From Thermoflexibacter ruber (GTDB taxonomy: Bacteria > Bacteroidota > Bacteroidia > Cytophagales > Thermoflexibacteraceae): DNA of 64,000 nt. Each line of letters begins with the position of its first letter. Position 1 is the stretch's first letter. The DNA lies in contig NZ_FONY01000011.1 of the NCBI RefSeq assembly GCF_900113045.1, positions 62,001 to 126,000 of the forward strand, in the 5' to 3' direction. Shown one piece after another: positions 53,625 to 62,846 of this stretch. Below the pieces are notes generated by a model. The model was not told the origin of the DNA. It saw only the letters and a list, made by a program, of their open reading frames with translations, and searched no databases. A program made the translations under genes and the position numbers.

Positions 53625-54376
53625 AGAACAATTATTATATTCCCATTTATTTTCAGACTAATTCTTACAGTGCTGAAAAGTTAGTAGGTGGCATCTTGTT
53701 TTTTTCATCAGAGCAAATTTTCTTAAGAATTGCGGAGAGTAAAATCAAAGCAACGGCTCAAATAGGCAATGCCAGCAGTGTCTTAGTAATACGGCAAACT
53801 GTAAGAATGCTTTTAGAAAAAATAGAGAGCCAAAAGCACTTATTTACGCATCAATATTTAGAATATTTACATAACTATAGCAATGGTGTAGTCCAATTTG
53901 GGGAGGCAAAGCCCTTACATTTATCGTCACAAAAGTTTAGCGACTTTGCTTTCAAATTTTTGGGTGAAAGAATAAACTTTCATAAAGTTGTAAACCAAAA
54001 GATAAATAACATCAAAAAGTTTTCAGAAAAAATAGTTAGTCCTTATATTTTTCAAGTCCCTTCTTTAAAAAAATTATATAAAGTTACTCTAAAAATTCTT
54101 GTAAATAAGGAAGAAAGTTTTATTATGCAAAGCATTGATTTTCAAAACTCAATGAGGACGATAAAAGAAGCCCTTAATTTATATGGGAAAATAATAAAAG
54201 AATTAGAGAGCCAAGCAAATGAAAAAAATAAGTTTGCTTTGGTTGTTGAGAAACCTACCGAAGACCAGCAAAAAGAAATGCTATTAAATGACTTTCAAAT
54301 TAAAAATCCAAATTGTGAAATTATTAGTTTGAACGTACTTGATGAAAGACTCAAAGAAATAGTGATGTACTTTTAA
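53621..54376 (+). CDS. Partner protein of the HipA-like kinase (DUF3037-like position)
   Basis: The 251-residue protein overlaps the kinase gene by four bases (ATGA), so the two are translationally coupled. The N-terminus, YYIPIYFQTNSYSAEKLVGG then ILFFSSEQIFLRIA, resembles the start of DUF3037 proteins, which begin with a similar beta-strand pair (phrased xNVGVxLF in that family); the match is loose. The rest is helical and charged, with no motif I recognise. No signal peptide or membrane span. By position it is the regulator, substrate or scaffold of the kinase. Confidence 0.6.
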   Translation: MKNNYYIPIYFQTNSYSAEKLVGGILFFSSEQIFLRIAESKIKATAQIGNASSVLVIRQTVRMLLEKIESQKHLFTHQYLEYLHNYSNGVVQFGEAKPLHLSSQKFSDFAFKFLGERINFHKVVNQKINNIKKFSEKIVSPYIFQVPSLKKLYKVTLKILVNKEESFIMQSIDFQNSMRTIKEALNLYGKIIKELESQANEKNKFALVVEKPTEDQQKEMLLNDFQIKNPNCEIISLNVLDERLKEIVMYF

Positions 54377-54400
54377 TTTAATAATGAAACAATGATTTAC

Positions 54401-54408
54401 TAAGTTTG
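54401..54408 (+). promoter_or_regulatory. -7 box of mutS
   Basis: TAAGTTTG, inside the same 15-mer seen before the HipA-like gene. It overlaps the TTG at 54406, supporting the ATG at 54457 as the mutS start. Confidence 0.45.
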
Positions 54409-54456
54409 TCCTCTCAAAAATTAGTAATTATTCATTACCCATTAGTAGCTACTAAC

Positions 54457-57075
54457 ATGACTCCTGACAAAGAAACGCCCTTGATGAAGCAGTACAACGC
54501 ATTTAAAGCAAAATACCCTGGAGCAATTTTGCTTTTTAGAGTGGGCGATTTTTACGAAACCTTTGGCGAAGATGCCATCAAAGCAAGCAAAATCTTGGAC
54601 ATAGTGCTGACCAAGCGAGCCAATGGCGCAGCGGCTTTTGTAGAGTTAGCAGGTTTCCCTCACCACGCCTTAGACAACTACCTGCCCAAGTTAGTCAGAG
54701 CAGGCGAAAGAGTAGCCATTTGCGACCAGTTGGAAGACCCTAAGTTTGCCAAAGGAATCGTCAAACGTGGTGTTACTGAACTCGTTACGCCGGGAGTTTC
54801 TTTCAATGACAATGTGTTGGAAGGCAAAAAAAATAACTATTTGGCTTCCTTACACTTCGGTAGTAATCAAATGGGGGTGGCATTTTTAGATGTTTCCACA
54901 GGGGAGTTTTTAACTGCACAAGGGGAGCAGAACTATATAGAAAAATTGCTGCAAAGTTTCCAACCTTCCGAAATCATTTTTAACAAAAAATACAAGGCAG
55001 ATTTTGAAGAAAAATTTGCAGACAAATACAATACTTACTCTCTTGATGATTGGGTGTACCAATTTGATTATGGGTATGAAAAACTCACAAGGCATTTTGA
55101 AACTAACTCTTTGAAGGGTTTTGGCATAGAAAACTTGAAGGAAGGCATTACGGCGGCGGGTGCAATTCTGTACTATTTGGAACTGACCGAGCACAAGGAA
55201 ATTCGCCACATTTCTGCCATTGCTCGTATTGCCGAAGAGCGCTATGTGTGGTTAGACAGGTTTACCATTCGCAATTTAGAACTCATTTTCCCACAGCAGG
55301 AAGGAGGCGTACCCTTAATAGATATTTTGGATAAAACCGTTACGCCCATGGGTGCAAGGCTGATGAGAAAGTGGGTAGTGATGCCTTTGAAAGATAAAAA
55401 TGAAGTAGAAGAACGCCACCAAATTGTGCATTTTTTTGTTGAAAACGAAGAAGATAGAGAAAATTTATTAAAGTATTTAAGACCAATTGGCGATTTGGAA
55501 CGCTTAATTTCCAAAGTTTCCGTAGGTAGGATTAATCCAAGAGAAATGCTCCAACTCAAAAGGGCATTAAAAAGCATTTTACCAATTAAAAATTTGTTAG
55601 CCAATAGCAAGACCCAAAGTCAGCAACTACTAAAAAAGTGGGCGGATAAGATTAACCCTTGTGAATTTTTATTGGAAAAAATTGAGGCAGAACTCAAAGA
55701 TGATGCCCCGATGGTCAGCAATCAAGGCAACATCATCAGAGATGGAATCTACCAAGAATTGGACGAATTGCGAAAAATTGCCTTCTCTGGCAAGGATTAT
55801 TTGGCAAAACTCGAGGCAAAAGAGGCAAACAGAACAGGCATCAGCTCGTTGAGAATCTCTTACAACAACGTTTTTGGCTATTATTTGGAAGTGCGAAATA
55901 CCCACAAAGACAAAGTTCCCAACGACTGGATTCGCAAGCAAACCCTCACCAGCGCAGAGCGTTACATCACGCCTGAACTGAAAGAATACGAGGAAAAAAT
56001 CTTGACCGCAGAGGAAAAAATCAATTCCATAGAGCAGAATTTGTACTTGAAATTGGTGCAAACTGCCACAGAATACGTCAGTTATGTCCAAGATAATGCT
56101 CGCATCTTGGCAATGCTCGACTGCTTACTTTCCTTTGCAGAAGTCGCTGTGCATCAAAAATATACACAGCCACAAATGACTGACTCCAACGTGTTGAATA
56201 TCAAAAATGGTCGTCATGCAGTCATAGAAACCCAACTGCCTCTGGGCGAGGCTTACGTACCCAACGATATATTTTTAGATGACGAAAGCCAGCAAATTTT
56301 GGTGATTACGGGACCCAATATGGCGGGAAAATCTGCCTTGCTTCGCCAAACCGCTTTAATCGTCCTCATGGCACAAATGGGCAGTTTTGTTCCTGCGGAA
56401 AGTGCGGAGATAGGTATGGTCGACAAGGTTTTCACGCGTGTAGGGGCTTCGGACAACTTGGCTCGTGGCGAATCGACCTTCATGGTAGAGATGACAGAAA
56501 CCGCAAGTATTCTCAATAATTTGAGTGAAAAAAGTCTGGTGCTGATGGACGAGATAGGCAGAGGGACAAGCACTTATGACGGTATTTCTATTGCTTGGTC
56601 TATTGTAGAATACCTACACAACCACCCTAAGTATAGAGTAAAAACATTGTTTGCTACTCACTACCACGAACTCAACGAGTTGGCAAATGACCTACCCAGA
56701 GTCAAAAACTTCAACGTAGCGGTCAAAGAAGTTGGCAACAAGGTCATTTTCCTCCGCAAACTCAAAGAAGGTGGAAGTGAACACAGTTTTGGGATTCACG
56801 TAGCGCAAATGGCAGGAATGCCCAATCAGGTAGTTATCCGAGCCAGTGAGGTTTTAGAAGGCTTGGAAGAAGAAAAAATGAAAGATAAAAATAAGCTCAA
56901 AATCAGGGAGTTACCTAAGAACACTTTTCAATTCAACCTCTTTGAAGCAAAAGACCCCAACTACAATGTAGTGAAAGAGATGCTGAAAAAATTGGACATC
57001 AATACCATTTCGCCTGTGGAAGCACTGCTGAAATTGAATGAGATTAAGAGCTTGATAAGTAATTCAACAAATTAA
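54457..57075 (+). CDS. mutS: DNA mismatch repair protein MutS
   Basis: MutS binds mismatches and starts repair with MutL. The 872-residue protein begins with the mismatch-binding Phe-x-Glu motif in LLFRVGDFYETFGEDAIKAS, continues through connector, lever and clamp domains, and has the ABC-type ATPase with Walker A GPNMAGKSALLRQTA, the Walker B VLMDEIGRGTS and signature STFMVEM. I use the ATG at 54457; an in-frame TTG at 54406 would place the start inside the promoter-like -7 box and adds residues not typical of MutS. mutL is not adjacent. Confidence 0.97.
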   Translation: MTPDKETPLMKQYNAFKAKYPGAILLFRVGDFYETFGEDAIKASKILDIVLTKRANGAAAFVELAGFPHHALDNYLPKLVRAGERVAICDQLEDPKFAKGIVKRGVTELVTPGVSFNDNVLEGKKNNYLASLHFGSNQMGVAFLDVSTGEFLTAQGEQNYIEKLLQSFQPSEIIFNKKYKADFEEKFADKYNTYSLDDWVYQFDYGYEKLTRHFETNSLKGFGIENLKEGITAAGAILYYLELTEHKEIRHISAIARIAEERYVWLDRFTIRNLELIFPQQEGGVPLIDILDKTVTPMGARLMRKWVVMPLKDKNEVEERHQIVHFFVENEEDRENLLKYLRPIGDLERLISKVSVGRINPREMLQLKRALKSILPIKNLLANSKTQSQQLLKKWADKINPCEFLLEKIEAELKDDAPMVSNQGNIIRDGIYQELDELRKIAFSGKDYLAKLEAKEANRTGISSLRISYNNVFGYYLEVRNTHKDKVPNDWIRKQTLTSAERYITPELKEYEEKILTAEEKINSIEQNLYLKLVQTATEYVSYVQDNARILAMLDCLLSFAEVAVHQKYTQPQMTDSNVLNIKNGRHAVIETQLPLGEAYVPNDIFLDDESQQILVITGPNMAGKSALLRQTALIVLMAQMGSFVPAESAEIGMVDKVFTRVGASDNLARGESTFMVEMTETASILNNLSEKSLVLMDEIGRGTSTYDGISIAWSIVEYLHNHPKYRVKTLFATHYHELNELANDLPRVKNFNVAVKEVGNKVIFLRKLKEGGSEHSFGIHVAQMAGMPNQVVIRASEVLEGLEEEKMKDKNKLKIRELPKNTFQFNLFEAKDPNYNVVKEMLKKLDINTISPVEALLKLNEIKSLISNSTN

Positions 57076-57092
57076 AACGTTTTTTATTCAGT

Positions 57093-57236
57093 GCCGTAGG
57101 TACGGCGGCTTTGTAGTGAATAGTAGTCAAACAGGTTTATCAAAGTCCCGTTAAGGACGATACATGAATTTTATAATCAATTAGTTATGTCCCTAACGGG
57201 ACTTTCATGATTATTTCTTATGATTTACTACAAAGC
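57093..57236. repeat. Nested inverted-repeat element after mutS
   Basis: GCTTTGTAGT (57108-57117) and ACTACAAAGC (57227-57236) form an outer 10-bp stem. Inside, AAAGTCCCGTTAAGGAC (57142-57158) and GTCCCTAACGGGACTTT (57189-57205) pair over 17 bases with one mismatch. GCCGTA-GG-TACGGC sits just before the outer arm. The size, about 140 bases, and symmetry suggest a small non-autonomous or REP-like repeat. It may also end the mutS transcript. Confidence 0.65.
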
Positions 57237-57301
57237 GGTCATTCCTAAGGAACTAAAAGAACGCTTGAAAAAGTTGATATGCTTAGCTGTTAAGGATAAA
57301 T

Positions 57302-58600
57302 CTAATCATTAATAGCTTGATAAACCAATGTCTTAAAAACCTTATCTACTTCAGCTACCCCAGGACTCCATATTTGACGGTATAATATGACCACCATGTT
57401 TTCCTTAGGGTCGACCCAATAAGTAGTTGAAAATGCGCCCCCCCAACTGTAAGTTCCTGCTTGATTTGGTGCTAATCTGCTTCCACTTTCTGTAATAAGA
57501 GAAAAGCCAAAACCAAATTTGTTTTCAGGTCTGGTAGCAGAATCTATAAATAAATCTCCAATCTGGTTCATAGTCATCATGCGGACAGTATTACGAGCTA
57601 AAAGTCTTACCCCATTGTATTGACCATTGTTCAATAACATCTGAAGAAAAATAGCGTAATCATAAATAGTAGAACTTAAACCTCCGCCCCCCGAAAAATA
57701 AGTGGTTTTATTGAGTGGGTAGTTCATATCCAGCGTACCTCCAAAGGTTTTGGCTTGCTTTTTTATGACTCCTTTTTGGTCAGCTTGAAAGAAATTGACC
57801 AACCTTGATGCCTTATCAGGAGGAATATTGAAGTAGGTATCTTTCATGCCAAGAGGCTCGAAAATTCTTTTGTTGAAAAATTCTTCTAAAGTCATACCTG
57901 ACCATATCTCAATGAGATAGCCCAATACATCAGTCCCTAAGCTGTATTTCCACTTTTCCCCAGGTTGGAAAAATAGGGGAAGTTTCCCTAAATTACTCAT
58001 CACCTCTCCTATTTTTTGATTATTTACACCCAGCCCACCTGAAATCCAATTTTTAGCATAAATCGCATTTTCCATCGGGGTTCCTATGCCAGCATAGCCT
58101 AAGCCAGAAGTATGGGTGAGCAAGTCCCGTATGGTAATAGGTCGTTTTGCAGGTACAGTAGTATAGCTTGTATCGGCTGGATTATAAGTAGCAATTACTT
58201 TTTGATTGCTAAAGGTAGGAATAAATTTAGCTACTGAATCTTCCAATGAAAACTTTCCTTCTTCCCAAAGCATCATAGCGGCTACTGTAGTAATCGCTTT
58301 GGTTTGTGAGGCGATACGAAAGATTCCGTTTTTATCTAATGGGGCTTTTGTTTCCAAGTCATTGTATCCTTCAGCTTTATGAAATGCAATCTTTCCATTT
58401 CGGGCTATCAGCACCAAAGCACCATTTATCCAATTGTTTTTTACCCAATCAGACATGGCATTCTCGAGTCGAGCCAGTCTTTGAGAAGAAAGTCCTGCTT
58501 CTTCTGGAGCAGTATTTTTTAAAGTTTGAGAATAAGCAATTTCTGAAAGCAAGATAAATAAAACGAGAAACAACTGTACTAATCTATTATAGCGCATCAT
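57302..58600 (-). CDS. Exported serine hydrolase, class C beta-lactamase/family VIII esterase-like
   Basis: The 432-residue protein has a signal peptide (LVQLFLVLFILLSEIAYS), the nucleophile in FRIASQTKAIT (SxxK), a Tyr in KWKYSLGTDVLGYLIE, and YSWGGAFSTTYWVDP, where family VIII esterases have WGG in place of the beta-lactamase KTG. That points to an esterase or peptidase rather than a drug-resistance enzyme. It is alone on the minus strand, next to an MFS transporter in the same orientation but 112 bases apart. Confidence 0.86.
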   Translation of the reverse strand: MMRYNRLVQLFLVLFILLSEIAYSQTLKNTAPEEAGLSSQRLARLENAMSDWVKNNWINGALVLIARNGKIAFHKAEGYNDLETKAPLDKNGIFRIASQTKAITTVAAMMLWEEGKFSLEDSVAKFIPTFSNQKVIATYNPADTSYTTVPAKRPITIRDLLTHTSGLGYAGIGTPMENAIYAKNWISGGLGVNNQKIGEVMSNLGKLPLFFQPGEKWKYSLGTDVLGYLIEIWSGMTLEEFFNKRIFEPLGMKDTYFNIPPDKASRLVNFFQADQKGVIKKQAKTFGGTLDMNYPLNKTTYFSGGGGLSSTIYDYAIFLQMLLNNGQYNGVRLLARNTVRMMTMNQIGDLFIDSATRPENKFGFGFSLITESGSRLAPNQAGTYSWGGAFSTTYWVDPKENMVVILYRQIWSPGVAEVDKVFKTLVYQAIND

Positions 58601-58712
58601 GGGTTTATTTTTTTAGTTTTTCAAATATATTAAGCAATTATGTATTTTGAATTAAAATATACCTCAGCGTGCTTAACTCATTATTGAATACTGCACACTC
58701 TAATTAGTATAT

Positions 58713-59975
58713 TTACTTCCCAATATCTTCTTCTAACTTTTTTGATGCAATAAAAAATAAAACACTTGCTACCACACCTACTAACATGGCTATAGACATC
58801 GCCCATCTTAATGATTCATTTTGCAAAGAGGGGGCTAACCAATCACTCATCCAACCTACCATTAAGGGTCCAAACCCCAGCCCGATAAGATTGAGTAAAA
58901 AGAATAAGATAGCTGAGGTAAGTGATCGCATAGAGGCTGGGACTAAAAAGTGAGCAATGGAGATTGAGGGACCTAAATACATACTTTGGAACAGTACACA
59001 AATTCCTAAGCAAATCACCGACAAAGTAGTAGTTTGGAACAGTAAACCACCAACTGCAAAAATACTGGATAGTAGGGTAGTATAAGCTGGCAGTTTTAAA
59101 TACCACTGTTTATTGGATTTGCCCAAGTAGTCTGTAAAATACCCACCAACATAAGAGCCTATAGCCCCGCCTATTCCAAAAAATATACCTAATATCAAAC
59201 CAATTTTATCCGTAGGCATACTATGCAATCTTGTAAAAAATGAAGGTGCCCAATTCGCAATTCCATAGATGCAAAATACATGTAAACTTGCAGCGAATCC
59301 TAAGAAGGGAAAGGTTTTGGTACGAAACAAATACCTTGCTACAGCTAACAAAGATGGGCTTTTTGTTATCAAAGACGTATTTGCATCTGTAGCTCCTCTC
59401 ATTGGTTCTTTTACTAAAAAATAAACCAATAAGGAGAAAACTACTCCCGGCAAGCCTACTACAAAGAATGCCACCCTCCAGCCCAATTCTTGATTCAAAT
59501 AACCGCCCATCAGAAAGCCAATCATGATTCCAAAATAAATACCTGCGGAGTAAATAGAAAGAGCTGTCGATCTTTTTTCAGGAGGGAAATAGTCTGAGAT
59601 AATCGCATGAGCAGGAGGGCTTCCGCCAGCTTCCCCTATGCCTACTCCAATTCGTGCTAATACCAATTGAAAAAAATTGATAACTAAGCCTGAAAGTACT
59701 GTCATTATGCTCCACAATGCCAAGGAGATAGATACAATGTTTTTCCTATTCCCTTTATCTGCCAATCGTGCAATAGGAATCCCCAAAGTAGCATAAAATA
59801 TAGCAAAGGTAAACCCCGATAACAGTCCAAGCTGTGTATCACTCAAATTCAAATCTTTTTTAATAGATTCTTGCAGAATAACAAGCAATTGCCTATCTAT
59901 AAAATTGAAAATATAGACAATCGTCAGCATGGTAAGCACAAAGTTTCTGTATGAATTAGCTTTTAAAATCGACAT
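58713..59975 (-). CDS. MFS transporter, spinster-like
   Basis: The 420-residue protein has twelve membrane spans. The start at 59975 gives MSILKANSYRNFVLTMLTIV then YIFNFIDRQLL, the normal N-terminus of spinster-type transporters; the upstream ATG at 60053 would add 26 residues. LGIPIARLADKGNRKNIVSI and GIGEAGGSPPAHAIISDYF are the family's loop 2-3 and helix 5 motifs. Spinster homologues in bacteria are often fosmidomycin- or lipid-type transporters with unknown substrates. It lies 112 bases upstream of the serine hydrolase gene; cotranscription is possible. Confidence 0.88.
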   Translation of the reverse strand: MSILKANSYRNFVLTMLTIVYIFNFIDRQLLVILQESIKKDLNLSDTQLGLLSGFTFAIFYATLGIPIARLADKGNRKNIVSISLALWSIMTVLSGLVINFFQLVLARIGVGIGEAGGSPPAHAIISDYFPPEKRSTALSIYSAGIYFGIMIGFLMGGYLNQELGWRVAFFVVGLPGVVFSLLVYFLVKEPMRGATDANTSLITKSPSLLAVARYLFRTKTFPFLGFAASLHVFCIYGIANWAPSFFTRLHSMPTDKIGLILGIFFGIGGAIGSYVGGYFTDYLGKSNKQWYLKLPAYTTLLSSIFAVGGLLFQTTTLSVICLGICVLFQSMYLGPSISIAHFLVPASMRSLTSAILFFLLNLIGLGFGPLMVGWMSDWLAPSLQNESLRWAMSIAMLVGVVASVLFFIASKKLEEDIGK

Positions 59976-60213
59976 GATGTTATTGGTTTCTTTAGATATT
60001 TTACAGGAAAGGCAATTTAGAAAGCTGAAAATAATAAAATTGTCAAAAAACATAGAACAGTTTGCAAAAACATAAATCTTGTATGTAATTGTCTATAAAG
60101 TTAAAACTGTCAGTAATTGCAAAATGAAATGATAAAAATTTTCCTCTCATTCCTTTCTCAATCAAATTCTTTGCTAATTTACGGCAATTTTCATTTTAAC
60201 AATATTTTGGCTC

Positions 60214-61518
60214 ATGGAAATCATCAGAGGACTGATAGGATTGTTTTTTTTGATAGCTACGGCGTATCTTTTTTCTGCCAATCGCAAAGCCATAGATTGG
60301 CGTTTAGTAGGGGTGGGGGTATTGTTGCAAGTGAGTTTGGGCGTTTTACTCATCAAAGTTCCTTTTGTTAATGAGTTGTTTCAAAAAATTGGGGACGGCT
60401 TTGTTATTTTTCTTAACTTTACCAGAGAGGGAGCAAGATTTTTATTTTCAGATTTAGCTATCAATAGTTTCAATGATGCCAATGCTAAGCACAGCTTCGG
60501 GCATATTTTTGCTTTTCAGGCACTTCCTACGGTGATTTTCTTTTCTACCATTACAGCAGGTTTGTATTATTTGGGAATTTTACAAAAAATAGTCATGGGC
60601 ATTGCTTGGGTCATGGCTCGCTCTATGCGACTCTCAGGAGCAGAGAGCCTTTCTGCCGCAGGGAATATTTTTTTAGGACAGACAGAAGCCCCCTTGCTCA
60701 TCAAACCCTTTATCGCTAATATGACCAAATCAGAGCTACTTTGCCTAATGACAGGCGGCATGGCGACCATTGCAGGAAGCGTATTAGGGGCTTATGTAGG
60801 CATGCTTGGTGGGAACGACCCCGAAGAGCAGGCAAAGTTTGCGGCGCATTTGCTAAGTGCTTCCATTATGAATGCCCCTGCTGCTATTGTGATTTCAAAA
60901 ATTCTTTTACCTCAAACAGAAAATATTGATATTGAATTAAAAGTAAACAAGGAAAAATTAGGAGTAAACCTCATAGATGCCATGTCTATGGGAGCGGCAG
61001 ATGGGTTAAAATTAGCTCTAAATATTGGAGGAATGTTGTTGGCATTTATCGCAGTGATAGCTATGCTGAACTATGTTTTGCAAGATTTGATAGGGAGTTG
61101 GACGGGACTGAACGAAATTATTAAAAATACCACCAATGGACAGTTCAAAGGACTTTCTCTGGAATATTTGTTAGGGCAAATATTTAGGTTAGTGGCTTTT
61201 GCCATAGGGGTAGATTGGCAGGACTGCTTACAGATAGGTAGTTTATTGGGGCAGAAAACAGCTATCAATGAGTTTGTGGCTTATGCTAACTTAGGAGCAA
61301 TAAAGAGTGCTAATCTAATTAATGAAAAATCTATCCTCATTGCTACTTATGCTCTCTGTGGTTTTTCCAATTTCAGTTCTATTGCGATTCAAGTGGGTGG
61401 CATTGGCAGTATGGCACCTAACCAACAAGCAAATCTTTCTAAGTTAGGCATGAAGGCACTGCTTGCTGCAAGTTTAGCGTGTTTGATGACGGCTACGATT
61501 GCAGGAGCGGTAGGATAA
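60214..61518 (+). CDS. Concentrative nucleoside transporter (NupC/CNT family)
   Basis: The 434-residue membrane protein has the CNT motifs NIFLGQTEAPLLIKP, MTGGMATIAGSVLGAYVGML, and CGFSNFSSIAIQVGGIG near the C-terminus, which carry the nucleoside and cation contacts. It imports nucleosides with protons or sodium. Length and topology are normal, with about eight or more membrane spans. It ends 13 bases before the end of the convergent MscS gene. Confidence 0.93.
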   Translation: MEIIRGLIGLFFLIATAYLFSANRKAIDWRLVGVGVLLQVSLGVLLIKVPFVNELFQKIGDGFVIFLNFTREGARFLFSDLAINSFNDANAKHSFGHIFAFQALPTVIFFSTITAGLYYLGILQKIVMGIAWVMARSMRLSGAESLSAAGNIFLGQTEAPLLIKPFIANMTKSELLCLMTGGMATIAGSVLGAYVGMLGGNDPEEQAKFAAHLLSASIMNAPAAIVISKILLPQTENIDIELKVNKEKLGVNLIDAMSMGAADGLKLALNIGGMLLAFIAVIAMLNYVLQDLIGSWTGLNEIIKNTTNGQFKGLSLEYLLGQIFRLVAFAIGVDWQDCLQIGSLLGQKTAINEFVAYANLGAIKSANLINEKSILIATYALCGFSNFSSIAIQVGGIGSMAPNQQANLSKLGMKALLAASLACLMTATIAGAVG

Positions 61519-61531
61519 AAAAGAAAAATCT

Positions 61532-62632
61532 TTATTTTAAATCTTGGTATAAGTTAGCCAATAGCTCATCTTTGGCATAGCTGTTTAGTTCTATTTGGCG
61601 AATCGGTTTGGCGATTTTGATGTTATGCTTCCTAAATTGCTTGTAAATCTCTAAAAATATTTCTGTACGTACCGCGGCATGTGCTTCATGTGGATTGACA
61701 TAGTACCTGAACTTTACTAACAGAGCATGCTCTGTCATAGTATCAAACGAAATAGCACATACATTGGCAACTTTGGGGTTGGCAAGGACGATTTCTCTCA
61801 AAATGTCAAAGGCAAAAGCGAGTTGTGTTTCATCTACTTCGTAAGAAATAGGAATAATGGTTTCCTCAGTGATGCCTGCACCTTCTGAATAGTTTTCTAT
61901 GGTTGTATTTACTAAGTCAGAGTTAGGAATAGTTACCAAAGTGCCTTTATCGGTTCGGAAGCGAGTGCTTCTGATACCCACTTCCTCTACTTTAGCTCGA
62001 TAGCCTTTTACCAAAATCCATTGATTGGCAGAGAAAGGTCGGTCTGCCACAATGGTAACTCCTGCAATAAAATTGGCTAAGGTTTCTTTTGCGGCTAAGG
62101 CAAATGCCAAACCACCTATACCCAAACCTGCAATCAAAGTATTCAAATCGTAGCCAGCATTATCCGCAGCGATAATAACTGCGACTATCCAAAGCGTAAT
62201 TCTAATACTTTTTCTGAATAAAGGTAGGATATGGTCGTCCAAATCAGAGCGTGTTCTACTTGTCCATGGTACAGCATACTCTTGGATTAGGGCATCACTC
62301 AGGCGAGCAGTGAACCATGTGGCATTAAAAATGATAAGAATATAATAAGCCCTATGAATCCAATTATTTACCTCTGCTGGGGTTTGTAAGATAGAAATTG
62401 CATACCAAATCCCTGCCAATACGATAGCAAGTACGACAGGCTCTTCCAACATATCTATCAGAATATCATCTAATTTGCTTTTTGTTCTGTGAGTAATTCG
62501 CTTGATTACCTTGGAGAAAAACCAATAAATAGCCTTACCAAAAAGCAAGGAAACAATGATAATAGCTCCTGCAACTAACCAAGTAAATAAAGTATTACCA
62601 TAAAAGGCTTTACTGAAAAACTCTTCAAACAT
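61532..62632 (-). CDS. MscS-type mechanosensitive ion channel
   Basis: The 366-residue protein has four or so N-terminal membrane spans, then the pore helix and beta domain: AGLGIGGLAFALAAKETLAN and FIAGVTIVADRPFSANQWIL, where conserved glycines and alanines pack the pore. LVTIPNSDLVNTTIENYS follows in the beta domain. It opens on membrane tension to release solutes after osmotic downshock. No extra sensor domain is present. Confidence 0.92.
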   Translation of the reverse strand: MFEEFFSKAFYGNTLFTWLVAGAIIIVSLLFGKAIYWFFSKVIKRITHRTKSKLDDILIDMLEEPVVLAIVLAGIWYAISILQTPAEVNNWIHRAYYILIIFNATWFTARLSDALIQEYAVPWTSRTRSDLDDHILPLFRKSIRITLWIVAVIIAADNAGYDLNTLIAGLGIGGLAFALAAKETLANFIAGVTIVADRPFSANQWILVKGYRAKVEEVGIRSTRFRTDKGTLVTIPNSDLVNTTIENYSEGAGITEETIIPISYEVDETQLAFAFDILREIVLANPKVANVCAISFDTMTEHALLVKFRYYVNPHEAHAAVRTEIFLEIYKQFRKHNIKIAKPIRQIELNSYAKDELLANLYQDLK

Positions 62633-62716
62633 AATAAGGGAGTAAGGGATATTTCAAAAAATTGGTAACGATGTCAGACTGCTGACTTTAAAATAACAAG
62701 CATCTATGATAATTTA

Positions 62717-62724
62717 TATTTTTG
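62717..62724 (+). promoter_or_regulatory. Candidate -7 box of the UbiA-like gene
   Basis: TATTTTTG matches TAnnTTTG in the divergent gap and points toward the prenyltransferase gene, with a leader of about 115 bases. No clear -33 box is seen. Confidence 0.3.
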
Positions 62725-62846
62725 AGATGCTTATAGGCAATAATACGAAAAATAGTTGATACAGGTAGAAAAATTACAAAGAATTTATGTTTTTAGAAGA
62801 TTCTCAGTAAGTTTATGCCTAAAATTGATGTAAAACTAAAAACCGT

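Noticed and set aside
52776-54376. Classical HipBA toxin-antitoxin pair
   Set aside because: There is no upstream helix-turn-helix HipB gene, and the kinase is shorter than toxin HipA.
54406-54456. Upstream TTG start for mutS
   Set aside because: It lies inside a promoter-like -7 box and the added residues are not MutS-like.
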